From: Sipunculus nudus
Lineage: Eukaryota; Annelida; Sipuncula; Golfingiida; Sipunculidae
Length of the DNA: 64,000 nt
Reading direction: 5' to 3'
Assembly (NCBI GenBank): GCA_026874595.1
Contig: CM049311.1
Location: forward strand, 45,823,676-45,887,675
Position numbers and translations under genes: made by a program. The notes beneath the pieces are model-generated. The model made no database searches. It saw only the letters and a program-made list of their open reading frames with translations, and had not been told where the DNA came from. Position 1 is the stretch's first letter; every line of letters begins with the position of its first letter. Shown here piece after piece: positions 46,801-59,462 of the stretch.

Positions 46801-47854
46801 TTCTTATCCGCCAATTTTATCTTGAGCTGTACTGCATTATGAGGAACTTAAGATACCTAATAGAAAATATGAGTGGATCAAATTGAAGGTAACTATTATT
46901 CATTATTTTATCTCCTTCAATACACATGCCATGGTGTATAAATTAAAGTTATCACATATTAACGGGGGTTTATTTCCTTGAATTTGGTATGACAGACATA
47001 GTTTGTTGACCTGACCATGGTTTGCTATGTGTGACTACTCAAGGTCCAGTGTGCTCACGTTTCTTGTTTGTTGACCAGTGATGGACGAGGTCAGATGTTT
47101 GCCCTGTGAGTCAACCGCCAGGAACAGTTAGCGAGCCTCGCCCGCCATGTTAGCCCCAACACAGGTGCTGTGTGGGCCGACTGGTGCAGCTCCAGCAGGA
47201 CACAAAACTTGTCAGTAGTCACCCTGTAGCCAAAGAGACGGACAAATTGTACAAGCCAACATCCTAATGGTATTTACAGATCCCAAATGTCTACTTTCTT
47301 CCGCGCCGCCAAGAATTCTGGGTCCCCTGAGCGTGGTATAGCGATCTAACCAGATAATATACGGCGGCCATGTCAACGGGTGCCACCACTTAACAGTAAG
47401 ATCCAAATCTTCTCCAAACCTCCTGCCTGGGCATGCCGGTATTTACAAGGGTAATTTCCTTCTTTCACAGAGAATTGGCCATTGTGGCCCTGAGACTGGC
47501 CTGGTATTTCTAATTTTAACGGTTATCCATCACTGGGGGACTTATTAGAATGTCTTTTTGTTTTGTTCTTTGCAGAAGGATTCTTTCTTTTCCGATCTTC
47601 AGACATAAAGGTTTATGCCGGTTTGGATTTTTCTATCTGGTGCCCGTGGCTACTTAAAGCATTACACTGCATCACTCTAAAGTAACTGTAAAAGTTAAAC
47701 CATGTATTATGTAGTACTTGGAGATAGAACCATGCTGCTCAAGTATACAGAAACCCAGGCCAAACCATTAGATGCAAATACACCCCCCCCCCCTTAATGA
47801 TGTCGTCAACCATAACGGATACAACGCTGAATTCTAACTAAAGCAATTTCTGTT
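46801..47854. other. unassigned sequence
   Basis: About 1 kb without a recognised gene. A poly-C run lies at 47782-47792. Confidence 0.45.
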
Positions 47855-49381
47855 TAGACAGGCTTAAACACCAATATAATTAACCTGTTGATGTTAAGAC
47901 ACCAACATTGTTAAAATATTTGTATTAAACAGAAAAAAAATAAAATGTTGACATTAAGATTAATATATTGATGTTTAGAGAATTACGTAATTAAAATATT
48001 GATCTCTAGACACGGGCATAATTAACATGCTGAAGTTCAGACGCATGCTTAGGCACAACAATAAAATGATGAGGTTTAAACACTGATATAATTAAAATGT
48101 TGATGTTTAAAGACATAATTAAAATATTTATGTTTAGACCAACATAATTAACATGTTGATGTTGAAACACTGGCGTTATAAATATGTTGACTCTATACAC
48201 ATAACGTGTGCTTAGACTCATAATTAAAATTTTATGTTTAGACACAAATTAAATGCTTATAATATTTAGACACTGACATTATTAACACGTTGATGGGTAG
48301 ACACATAATGATAAGTTGATGTAAAGACATATAAGTAATAGGTTCATGTTTAGACCAATAATTAAAATGTTGATATATAGAGACTGACATAATTAAAATG
48401 CTGATATTTCGACACATGATTAAGATATTGATGTTTAGACAAATAATTATAATGTTGATGTTTAGACATTGACACATTTAAAATGTTGTTGTTCAGACAA
48501 ATAAGCAAAATGTTGATCTCAAGACACTGACATAATTAACATATTAATGTTTAGGCACATAATTAAAATGTATATATTTAAACACTGACATATTAACATA
48601 TTGATGTTTAGACACTTAATTAAAATGTTGATGTTTAGACACATAAGAAATATGTTGATATTTAGACACATGAGAAACATGTTAATGTTCAGACACAAAA
48701 TCAAAATGTTGATATTTAAACACTGACATAATTAACATATTGATGTTAAGACAATGACGTAATTAAATTACTGGTGTTTAGACACATAATTTAGATATTG
48801 ATATTTAGACACATACTTATATTGTTGATGTTTAGACACTGACACAATTAAAAAATTGATGTTTAGATACTGACATAATTAAACGTTGATGTTTAGAGAA
48901 TGACATGATTAAAATATTAATGTAATGTGTGTGTAATAAAAATTTACACACACGATTTAGATATTGATATATAGACACTGATATAATTAACATGTTGATG
49001 TTTAGACAAAAAAACAAAAATGGTTAATGTTTACCCACTGATATAATTAACATGTTGATTATTTGACATGTAACTAAAATGTTCATGTTAAGACACGTTA
49101 TTAACATGTCGATGTTTAGCCACATAAGTAATATGTTAATGTTCAGACATATAATAAAAATGCTGATGTTTAGACACCGACACAATTAAAATGTTGAAGT
49201 TTAAACACTGGCATAATTAACACACTAACGTTTAGGCACATAATTAACATGTTGGTGTTTACACACACAAGCAATACGTTAATGTTAAGACAGATAATTA
49301 AACTGCTGATGTTCTGACACTGACACAAATAAAATGTTGATGTATAGACACATAATCAAAATGTTGATGTTTAAACACTGA
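47855..49381. repeat. minisatellite I, ~30-bp unit, left part
   Basis: About 50 degenerate units of 27-33 bp read acataattaaaatgttgatg, tttagacac. The array is interrupted by an LTR at 49382 and resumes at 50430. Minus-strand frames (48006-49017) are array translations. Confidence 0.93.
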
Positions 49382-50429
49382 TGTCACCCCCTAAAAGGTA
49401 TGAACGTAGAGGTTCTTTTAAATGGTAAACCAAACTGGCTGAAACTCATACATACATACACTCCAAAAAAGAATAAGACATGGGTTAACAAATCAATATA
49501 TTAACAAAAGAATACACTTGCATTTCTCTGGAGAGGCGCTTCATACACATAATCACTGATGATCACAAGCGTCCAATAAGACACACGAAATCACTAAGTC
49601 CGTTATGTTCACTTGTATATACACAGGGTCGTCCTCTGTTTACACTGCTCCTGATCATATGACCATCTCGCACACGTGACATCGGAAAGCCAAGCCGCTA
49701 ACAATACAGTTAGCTCTAACTGTGTACACAGCACAATCAGTTCACTTGTATATGCACAGGGTCAAACCATCAACAGTTCCACGCCGGAGTACACGTTTGT
49801 CCTTCGATGCACAGTTCACGCACTACTAACTTGTAGGCTCACAGCCTATCCTATATGAACTTAGAATCAATGTCTTTCACAGCTGATGTCTCCTAGAATC
49901 ATCCAGCGCTAGGGAACTGAATATGTTTCCGCACAACGATATCCAGTACCTCTAATTTTTGCGTGTAAATAATGTCCTTGGCCTGTTACTGGAAGCTCTC
50001 ACAACAAATACAATATCGCCGGATCACCAGCCCGTCGGCAATTGCGATATCCGCTCATTTATATTATTGAATATTCACGCTTACAGACACCATCTTTTAG
50101 CTGTCAAGACTGATGAACGCAGACTTGCCTTTAGACTGCTGACAATTGTAGGACTACACCAAACTGGCGCGCTGAACAGGCAATTGTAGCGAATTTCTTG
50201 AGTCTACAATTAACAACGTTACTATAGAGATCGTCTAGACAGAGACGGCTCCCACGGAATTAAACTGTACTGAAATTAACATCAAACAAGGAACGTGTGC
50301 TCTCTTACGTAAGTTCCCACGCTAACATCTAAACATGATACTCCATATTAATGTATAATGAATTATGAAAACTGATACTGCCTACTTGAACATGCAATAC
50401 AATAACTAAGTCGCAGTCCACTGGTGACA
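49382..50429. mobile_element. solo LTR of a second family, 1048 bp
   Basis: It begins TGTCACC and ends GGTGACA, a perfect 7-bp inverted terminus of TG...CA type. It lies cleanly inside minisatellite I, with ACTGA before (49377-49381) and ACTGG after (50430-50434). Uninterrupted units elsewhere read cactggcataatt, so the original site was ACTGG and the left copy has one change. An internal 'cacttgtatat.cacagggtc' repeat lies at 49610 and 49741. No coding frame of note was found, and orientation is unknown. Confidence 0.7.
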
Positions 50430-50575
50430 ACTGGCATAATTAACATGTTAATGTTAAGGCACCCAATTAAAATGTTTATGTTTAGACACATAAGTAAATG
50501 CGGATGTTTAGACACATATTTAAAATGTTGATGTTTAGAAACTGACACAATTAACATATTAATGCTGCAGTAGTT
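50430..50575. repeat. minisatellite I, right part
   Basis: About five units continue the array after the LTR. Confidence 0.9.
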
Positions 50576-50829
50576 ACGTGGCCATAAAAGAGTGACGAGA
50601 GTTAAACGAAATTGATTTACCTTGGACAATAATGAGTCCATGTGTGTCACGTTACACTGACAAATAAATAAGTGACATCAGCAGAAGAATCTGGGCCACA
50701 TGAAGAGACTCTCTCGTGTGGTAGGTAAAGAAAAAGTGGCCCATGGGCCATGACGCTCAGCTTAATTTCCCTTGACGCATGTAATCACTGATCTGGTGAA
50801 AAATATTTGTTAGGGAACCTTGAACAATG
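50576..50829. other. unassigned spacer
   Basis: Nothing was recognised except 'gggccatgacgctcagc' at about 50746, also seen near 53758. Confidence 0.5.
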
Positions 50830-51720
50830 GATGGAATGACTTCCAAGGTGTCAAAATCATGCTCTTTGCCACAATCCTTCGAAAATACGTTATACCGATC
50901 TTATTTAGGGTGTCCAAGATTTTACAAGAAACTTCTTACATGCTAAGTTAGAAGTTTGTACGTCTAACTGCTACGATTTTTGCTATCTGACGTAGGGGGT
51001 ACTCGAATCATGTTCTTTTACACAGCTCAAATAATATTAGTCATAGTGAACTTATTTTGGGTTTCCAGGAAGATTTAACAAGAAGATCCCAGGATCTTAA
51101 TTAAATTAGAAGTTTCTGGGTCAAACTGCTAGAATTTGTGTCCGTCTGACTAATAGTGAGCTAAAATCATGCTGTTTCACAAAGCTCGTATGTAATCCCA
51201 GGATCTCAATCACATTAAAAGTTTCTAGGCCAAATTGTAAAAAAATCAGGCAAACATGTCTATAAGGGTAATCAAATCATATTCTTTCACATATCATGCA
51301 GGATAAAGGTCACAGTAACCTTATTTCAGATGTCCAAGGAGACTTAAAAATTACCTCCCTTTACATTAATAAAGCCGCTTCTACATCCAACAGTTGTGCT
51401 CCTTCTGACTTTCTGGGTGCTCAAAAGTCGGCTTTCACTGGTAGCTCACAGAGAATGGGTCATCATAATCGAATCTCAGGTGTTGAAGGAGATTTGTCCA
51501 GGACCTCATTGAAGTTTAAGTGAGAAAGTCCCAGGTCGTACCATATTAATTTGTGCTTATCTCAGTTTCTATGATAAATCATATTTTTTCCTATAGTTCA
51601 CAGAATATAGGTCATAGTGACCTAACGTTAGGATTAAAGGAGACTTGCCAAGGACCTCCCTGGATTTTATTTTAGAAGTTGCTAGATCCAACATAGCGGC
51701 AGCCTGCATTCCGAACTTCG
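50830..51720 (+). repeat. dispersed repeat R1, copy 4
   Basis: About six diverged subunits of about 160 bp are built from a 'ggtcacagtaaccttatttc', 'ccaaggagacttg', 'ttagaagtttctaggtc' and 'tgtgtccgtctgac' order. A perfect IR3 palindrome is at 51609-51623. The frame at 51296-51523 is repeat sequence. Confidence 0.8.
51609..51623. promoter_or_regulatory. IR3 palindrome AGGTCAtagTGACCT in R1
   Basis: A perfect AGGTCA inverted repeat with a 3-bp spacer. A one-mismatch version lies at about 51304-51318. Confidence 0.4.
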
Positions 51721-52261
51721 ATTCTTAATGATATCTAGACGTTGAGGTGGCAAAACAAGTTATAGGGTTCGGATCAATTTTAGTATAAGTTGATGTGCAC
51801 GCTATTCTAACAGTGCTTTTTTGGATTTTCACCTGCTAATCGAACTTCCCCAAGGTACAACAAGAAGTGACGTAATTCTGTTTGGGAAAATAATAACAAA
51901 TATTACATTCACGGTTGACTTAGGTGTATTCATGCAGCAGTTAATAATAACGTGGCTGGTTTTAATTCGGGAAGTTTTTTTCTCAGTCCGTCATGACCGC
52001 TTGACAGCGGAAACTAGCTGCGGTAGCCGAAACTGCTTTTAACTTCAGTTCTCGCTGGCAGGGTAACCACCACAAATTTAGAGTACCAACAATTTTTCTT
52101 CATTTATTAGCAGATGAAACACGACGATATAAGCCTCTGATATCATATGCTACCACACATCAAACATTTTGATCTGACCCTTGAAATATGTGTTCTATTG
52201 AGACTTGTATCATGACTCGCAGGCCCCTATCAGTTTATAATGAAAAGGCCTGAATGTCATG
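51721..52261. other. unassigned spacer
   Basis: Nothing was recognised. It ends with the left target duplication CATG (52258-52261). Confidence 0.5.
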
Positions 52262-53062
52262 TGTTACAGGTGCTCTTTTTATTATGTGACACGGGCGTAA
52301 CTCCTGTTGTGGCACTCGTGTCTGGCCGCGTATTACATTCTATGTTTAATCCGTACTGGTTGAACTCTCGTTGTCATGTAAGCCTTGGGTTTTCACGCCT
52401 GGTCGTGGGTCACGTGATGACCCTGGTGTGTGGGGATGCACACGGCTATGTTCATCTCGAGAATTCCTGAAACGCGTGATGTGCAAGATCTTATAGACTG
52501 TTCGAGTAGTGGAAAATTCTCGGCTTGCGGTGAAGAGTATACAAGGGGCTGTGTTTAAGCAGGGCAGAGAGAGAGAGAAAGAGCAGAGAAGATTCCAGCG
52601 GACGCAGATGCGTGTGTCAGGACCTTATCCGATGAATGCGGCAATTATAGATTTTCAAAGACTTTCTCCCGGATTTTATGCATTTTTTCAGTTTACTTTC
52701 TGGGTTATTGCAAGAACTTTCCACTGGACTGTCATTCTCCGAGAGTATACATTTAGGGAGCTTATCGTGGTGACGGTGTTGGTATCCAGGTACTGTGCAC
52801 ATTATTTTCTATGTGATTGTATTGACTTGTTGCTGTACCGCTGTTTTACTGTATAATTGTATTGATTTAGTGTATTGTAATGTTAGGGTTGTTTTAAGAA
52901 TAAATTATAGTTATTTGTTAACAAAAAACCACTGACTTCTTTATTCATTCCCCTAGACATTTCACGCTGCCTTAGTGTTACAGAATCTGATTTTTTTTAT
53001 CTCCGTTACAGAATTTGTGTTCAGTACGCATACGTGATCTGTTTATATTAGGTTCCGTAACA
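52262..53062 (+). mobile_element. solo LTR, family 1, 801 bp, target duplication CATG
   Basis: It runs from TGTTACAGGTG to GGTTCCGTAACA and is flanked by CATG on both sides (52258-52261 and 53063-53066). It carries GA-rich and TATA-like sequence (gagtatacaagggg, about 52530) and an AATAAA at 52899-52904. It matches the minus-strand copy at 45965-46715 nearly throughout and the 36719 copy only in its 3' part. The 115-codon frame at 52509-52856 lies in LTR sequence and is not a gene. Confidence 0.88.
52899..52904 (+). terminator. polyadenylation signal of solo LTR
   Basis: AATAAA lies in the conserved 'ttaagaataaattata' block, in the same place in all family copies. Confidence 0.55.
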
Positions 53063-53760
53063 CATGTTGTCATGGCTAGTTTCAACATTATAGTTTTGCG
53101 CCCTGTCTGGACTGTCTGGGTGCTCAAGATTATGTTTTCGCCAGAAGTTCGCAGAAAATAGATCACCAAGACCCAATATTATGTTTCCATGGAGATCTAC
53201 CAAAGATATCCCTAGGTTGAAGATTCTAGGGCTAACAGATACAATATTTGCAATGTCTGACTTTTTGGTGCTCATTATCATCATATTTTGGCCAGTAACT
53301 TGCAGAATATAGGTCACAACAACCTAGTTTTGTAAAAATAGAAGATTTGTCTAAAATCTCTCTGGATGTTGTGTCAAACGGATACAATTTGTGTCCTGTC
53401 GGACTAACTGGGTGCCCAAAAACATGTTTTTGGCCAGTAGCTCACAGAAAACAGGTCACCATGCATGACCTAATATCATGTTTCCGAGGAGATTTAACCA
53501 GAATCTTCCTGAAAGTAACGTTAGATGATTCTAGGCCAAATAGATACAATTTGTGACCCGTCTGACTCGATGGGTGGTCAAAATTATGTTTTTGGCCGTA
53601 GCACGCAGAATATAGGTCACGATGACTAGGACCTCCCTGGATATTCAGTTAGAAGTTTCTTGGTCTAACGGTTACGGCTTGTGCAAAGTTAACGGCCGGA
53701 CTGCTTCATTTGAAGGTTTCACAAAAAAGGAGAAAAAAATGCATAACAAGTGACCCATAG
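53063..53760 (+). repeat. dispersed repeat R1, copy 5
   Basis: About four subunits of about 150-165 bp share 'gggtgctcaagattatgttt', 'gcagaatataggtcac' and 'gatacaatttgtg'. It begins right after the solo LTR target duplication. No perfect IR3 palindrome was seen, only degenerate ones near 53304, 53455 and 53612. Confidence 0.75.
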
Positions 53761-53929
53761 GTCATGACGCTCAGCCGACAGACATGTTGACAATATTACC
53801 TTACACACACAACTAATTAAGAAAATGTAGGTTGAACCATCGTTCATGCATATTTTATAGCTTAAGTTCATCAAGAACCTTAAACACACCAAATTTGATG
53901 ACAATCCATTGAGCCGTTCCTGAGGAAAC
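53761..53929. other. short unassigned spacer
   Basis: Nothing was recognised. Confidence 0.5.
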
Positions 53930-55275
53930 TGGCAATTTGTGTGTATTTTGCATTATTTCTGGGGTGCTCAGTAACTCGCAGTTACATCAGGAACTGATGA
54001 AACACCCCATGATGAATATGTAAGCAAAGAATCATGGTGATTAATGCATTAGTAGTTCAGATACTTGAGCTTTTTGTATCAAAGTTTCCATTATTCTGGG
54101 GGGGGGGGGGGGTATTTCTGAGCCCCTTGACTCGGACAATATGGGTGACAGAGAACTTATTTTAGGTTTACTAGGAGACATTTCATGGAACTCCCAGCTA
54201 GTCAAGTTAGACGATTCTAGATCCAGTGGTTACGAAATGTGCCCTGTTAACAGATGACCGCATCTTTGAAGGTCTCAAAAATAGAGAAAAAAAATCGGAA
54301 ATAATCGAAAAAAAATATGCACCACCAGTCTACAGAAATCGATGGAACACTCCTCGACAATATCAATGTAAAGAATCATGGTGATCAATGCATTAGTTGT
54401 TCAGATACTTGAGCTTTTATAACACATTTTCCATTATTCTGGGGGGGGGGGGGGGGGACTTCAAAGCCCCATAGCTCAGAGAATATGGGTTACAGAGACC
54501 TAATTTCAGGTTTCTAAGGAAATTTTTCATGGACCTCCCTTGATGTCAAGTGAGGAGATTCAAGGTCCAGTCTTTACGATATGTGCCCTGTTAACATATG
54601 ACCGCATCTTTTTAGGTCTCAAATATAGAGAAAAATATCGTAGAAAAAATCGAAAAATACAGGTGGCGCCACCAGTCTACAGAAACTGATGAACCCATGC
54701 AAAGAATCATGGTGATCAATGCTTTAGTTGTAAAAATACTTGAGCTTTTGTATCATATTTTCCATTATTCTGGGGGGTACTTCGGAGGCTCATAGCTCAA
54801 AGAATATGGGTAACAGAGACCTTATTTCAGGTTTCCAAGGAGATCCTTCACGGATCTCCCAGGATATCAAGTGAGAAGATTCTATGTCCAGTCGTTACGA
54901 TTTTTGCCTGGCTTACGGACAGACGGACAGACGGATCGACGGAGGACAAAGGGTGATCGCTATAGCTTAGATGACTTACAGTCAGCCGAGCTTAAAAATA
55001 AGAAAAAATAAAGGTGTTGGCTCCAGTCTTCAGGAACTGATGAAACTGTCCATGATTCATATGTTTGGAAAAATCGTGGCATTCAATGATCACGTTATTC
55101 AGATACTGGAGCTTTTGTATCAGATTTTTAATTTTTCAAGGACTTCTCTTGATATCAAATTAGAAGATTCTAGGTCCCACGGTTTCGATTCGTGCCCTGT
55201 TAATAGCGACCTGACGGACGGACTAAGGCGTGACCACTATAGCTCGGATGACTTTCAGTCAGCTGTGAGGTAAAA
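53930..55275 (+). repeat. dispersed repeat R1, copy 6, ~330-bp tandem units
   Basis: A long version contains the R1 subunit plus an extra block, 'aagaatcatggtgatcaatg', which recurs near 54028, 54373 and 54700 (345 and 327 bp apart). Poly-G runs are at about 54099-54112 and 54440-54457. Each of two successive units ends in a family hairpin (54967-54993; 55243-55264), the first next to (GGAC)n. Confidence 0.8.
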
Positions 55276-55351
55276 ATGATGTGTGTACAGACTTATTCGT
55301 AATTATCAGTTTAAAGTGGATTTGTATATTTTATATACAATTTCTTTCTTT

Positions 55352-55752
55352 AATGCTGATATTGTTACAAAACTCTGTCCCAAGTTACAGGCTCCCAACA
55401 TGCTGACAATATAACAAAACACTGATCCATGTTACAGGCTCCCAACATGCTGACATTAAAACAAAACTCTGTTCCCTGTTACAGGCTCCCGACACGCTGA
55501 CATTATAACAAAACTCTGTCCCCTGTTACAGGCTCCCGACACGCTGACATTATAACAAAACTCTGTTTCCTGTTGGACGCTCCTAACATGCTGACATTAT
55601 AAAATAACTCTGTCCCCTGTTGCATGCTCCCAACATGCTGACATTATAGAATAACTCTGTCCCCTGTTGCAGGCTCCCAACATGCTGACATTATAGAATA
55701 ACTCTGTCCCCTGTTGCAGGCTCCAAACATGCTGACATTATAACAAAAAACG
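55352..55752. repeat. minisatellite J, 47-bp unit
   Basis: About 8.5 well-conserved units read ctgacattataacaaaactc, tgtcccctgttacaggctcc, caacatg. Confidence 0.95.
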
Positions 55753-55779
55753 TAAATTCGAGATTCGTAAAAAGGATTA

Positions 55780-56785
55780 CACGACTAAGGTAGGGCCAAG
55801 GTCCTCATGGAAAACTTATATTTCTCAGGAAGAACAGGTGTCCACAGAAAGGATTCTACGACTAAGAAAGGACCGAGGTCCTTAGGAAGGATCTACAACT
55901 AAGCAAGGACCGGGGTCCTCAGGAAGGATTCTACGGCTCAGAAAATTTCAATGTCCTCAGGAATGATTCAACGACTCCGATAGGACCAAGGTCCTCAGGA
56001 AGGATTTTACAACTGAGAAAGGATCGACGTCCTCAGGAAGGATTCTACAACTAAGAAAGGACTGGGGTCCTCAGGAAGGATTTTACAACTCAGAAAGGAC
56101 CGGGGTCCTCAGGAAGGATTCTAAAACTCAGAAATGACAGGGTCCTCAGGAAGAATTCTACAACTAAGAAATGACAGGGTCCTCAGAAAGGATTCTAAAA
56201 CTCAGAAATGATAGGGTCCTCAGGAAGGATTCTACAACTCTAAAAAAGGACCGGGATCTTCAGGAAGGAGTCTACAACTCAAAAAAGGACCGGGGTCGTC
56301 AGGAAGGATTCCAAACTCAAAAAAGGACCGGGGTCCTCAGGAAGGATTCTAATACTCAGAAATGACAGGGTCTTCAGGAAGGATTCTATACAACTCAGAA
56401 ATGACAGGGTCCTCAGGAAGGATTCTACAACTCAAAAAAGGACAGGGGTCTTCAGGATGGATTCTACAACTCAAAAAGGACCGGGGTCCCCGGGAAAGAT
56501 TCTCAAATCAAAAAAAGGACCGGGGTCCTCAGGAAGAATTCTAAACCTCAGAAATGACAGGGTCCTCAGTAAGGATATAACAACTCAGAAATGACAGGAT
56601 CCTCAGGAAGGATTCTACAACTCAAAAAAGGACCGGGGTCTTCAAGAAGGATTCTCAATTCAAAAAAGGACCGAGAACCTCAGGAAGGATTCTAATTCTC
56701 AGAAATGACAGGGTCCTCAGGAAGGATACTACAATTTAAAAAAAAAAAAAGGACCGGGGTCTTCAGGAAGGGTTGTATTACTAAG
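55780..56785. repeat. minisatellite K, ~38-bp unit
   Basis: About 26 units read ggattctacaactcagaaat, gacagggtcctcaggaa, with variants 'aaaaaggaccggggtc'. The frames at 56171-56544 (+) come from this array. Confidence 0.95.
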
Positions 56786-58765
56786 TGAGACACTGATGTC
56801 CTGAAGGCACCAGCATAACTGGATCTCGAGGAAGGATTGACTGTTCATGGTGACCCCGAGGTCCCATTGAAAGTTTTACTGATCGCAAAGGTCCCGAGCG
56901 CGCACGTGCTGGCTTCAAAGAAATCCATGCAACTGCCGCGGCCACCTGTGGTTGATATTTTATTTACGCTGCCTTCCGTTCAATGGCTCCTCGCATGTAC
57001 ACTGGCTTCGTCTGTACGAACTACTAAGGGTTCATGTTTCCATACTTTGTCAACACTAACTTTGAAGTTTTGGCCTCAAAGGTTGCAAGAAAGGAACGTG
57101 TTTACCATTGTGGTGGTTTATGGCATCATTTACAGTAGTGTGCCGCCCGCGATGGTCAACAAAGTAGGGTCTGTAATACACGTCACCAGTACAGTAACCG
57201 GGGATAAGCAGACGCCACACAGACACGGGATGGCCCTTCACTGATCCACTCCAACCAAACAATTTCTGATTAAGATAAGGCAGGCCCGAGTATTTAACAA
57301 TAAACAGAGACGGCGTCTGGAGGACCAATAACACCAAGAGAAATGCCCATTAAAACCGGTGTCATATTCCTACCTATTACCTCGACTTTGTTTGGCATTT
57401 AGCAGATGCCAGAAGTGTTACATTGTGAACTATCAGCTTACCACGAAACGGGGACGCGAGGTCTTCTCAGTTTCAGGTGCGGGAGGTTGCCTGTGACTGT
57501 GGTATCTGTCGGCGGAACTTGAGAGCTATCGAGAAATAATTGATAATTGGACATGACATGAGGCGACCAGAGGGGGCGTAGTCACGGTGCACTGTCACAG
57601 ATACATGCCCGGATAAACAGCTGTACCCAAACCCAGGCCCTGGAACACGACAGAAAAGACGCTGGCACCAAGGGGCCCCTAACACAGATGACCCCGCCTG
57701 AACATATGCTGAACATTATAAACACTCAGATCGACACGCTATAAAAGGAACCTTTCATTGTGTCTCGGAAAAATTTGACTTGCCAAGTTAGTTTATATCA
57801 TTGTACTTTCAGATAACATTTTCTAAATATCTTACGGAATAATTACCAGTCTTGATAGGCTGATATAAATATTGTTTTCATCGCTTCAACAATTTACTAA
57901 TATTAATATTTTGGCCTAAGAAACCACATAAGAACTAGTTTTAAAAATTGGTTAAGATGTGTAGATAAAACATCTGTAGCAGCTATTACATAATGTTTGG
58001 AACATTAAAAATGTAGGATTATGACGGAAGCAACTTGATCTTGGAAGTAACCATGAACACAGATAATCTAGAACGAGCACGTGACATGTATGTGATATTT
58101 TGTTTGGTGATTATAATATAACAGCATTTATCGGGAGTTGTTTTCCAGGTTTGGGATAAAACATTATATGGATGTACATGGTTTGTCCCTTCGGAAATTT
58201 ACGCAGTCACAACCATAAACATAATGTGGCGCAAATTATATTTTCATCAAAATTGTTCTATATATATCTCAGAAAAGAAGAGTGGCGCGGCTCAAATAAA
58301 ACAGTTTTCTGTAACACTTGCAATATTATATAGAGGGGAGAAGTTGGTTAAATTGGACAAACCAATGTGTCAGCGGTTTGACTGTATGAGGTATTATCAT
58401 ATTACTTATAGTACACGCAGTCTTGCTTAAAATGTTGTATCTATAACATCGAAATTCAAGAAGAGCTTCCGCCTTGATTTCGGGTTTGATTCGTCCAGCC
58501 CACTGTCCGTTTCTTTTCGTCTCTGGCGTGCCATGGTAACACATGGTTTTATTAAGTGTTGGTCTGACGGGGAGTACATGTGCAATGAAAACGCTTCACA
58601 CTTGAATGCAGTTGTGGATAAAGTTCAAGCGGACTGTATAACTCTTGTTTTGGGACGGCCGTGGGTGGATTGTAAATTTGTAATGAGTGAGGCGGTAACA
58701 CGTGATAGAGCGGTTAAATTTTCATGGTTTCAACTTAATTCTCTGGTTAAGTTGAATGATAAAAG

Positions 58766-58766
<1 letters not shown>
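56786..58766. other. unassigned sequence
   Basis: About 2 kb. A frame of 135 codons (56837-57244 +) has balanced composition but no domain I recognise, and an opposite frame overlaps it (57056-57337 -). It remains the longest frame here outside recognised repeats. Confidence 0.35.

Positions 58767-58827
<61 letters not shown>
58767..58827. repeat. (TA)n microsatellite
   Basis: A pure TA tract of about 60 bp. Confidence 0.97.
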
Positions 58828-58830
<3 letters not shown>

Positions 58831-59412
58831 TTGTGCAATGCATTCCTCGGTATAACTAAAATACAATTTAGAAATGCAACTGATAATTAATGACTTTTGT
58901 ATTAGCCGTGGGTGAGTGGAATTCTTGGCAGACGGAATTGGCGCGTCAGGAGTAGGCCTATCACTTGGGCTTGGTACACGTCATGCTTGTAGAAAACAGT
59001 TGTTAGAAGATAGCAACATTCAGGGTTTATAAGAGGTCTCCATTGAAAGGCAAGCGCGAGATTCCAGAAATACCCAAGCGCCGACGGTGTATTTCCAAAC
59101 TGAACTCCAGGGGTCCAAGTTGTAATGTCTGTTCAATTGGAGCTGGGACCGACGGGAGTAATGAGCGATTTTACCATCAATCCTAGAACCGGCCCATAGG
59201 TGTGAACGGCGAGACCAGGCGTGATCAATCAATCCACTCTCCTACCCAGCAGCTGGCGTGATGAACGGCCAGGAAATCGTGGTCACTGACTGCACAACTT
59301 CCGGGAATTCACGGGTCAGTTGGGGCGTGATCCACTGCATGGCCAGGGTGCAAACCGAAACTCATAGCGATCTGCCGTGAATGCCATGAGGAAAAGGAGA
59401 AAGAAACGTCAC

Positions 59413-59415
<3 letters not shown>
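58828..59415. other. unassigned sequence
   Basis: Nothing was recognised; moderately GC-rich at 59020-59400. Confidence 0.45.

Positions 59416-59460
<45 letters not shown>
59416..59460. repeat. (GA)n microsatellite
   Basis: A pure GA tract of about 45 bp; a short (TG)n follows at 59660-59674. Confidence 0.97.

Positions 59461-59462
<2 letters not shown>

Noticed and set aside
52509-52856. 115-codon frame
   Set aside because: It lies wholly inside a solo LTR.
56837-57244. 135-codon frame possibly coding
   Set aside because: No domain, no splice or start context of note, and an opposite frame overlaps it. Kept only as a remark in the gap entry.
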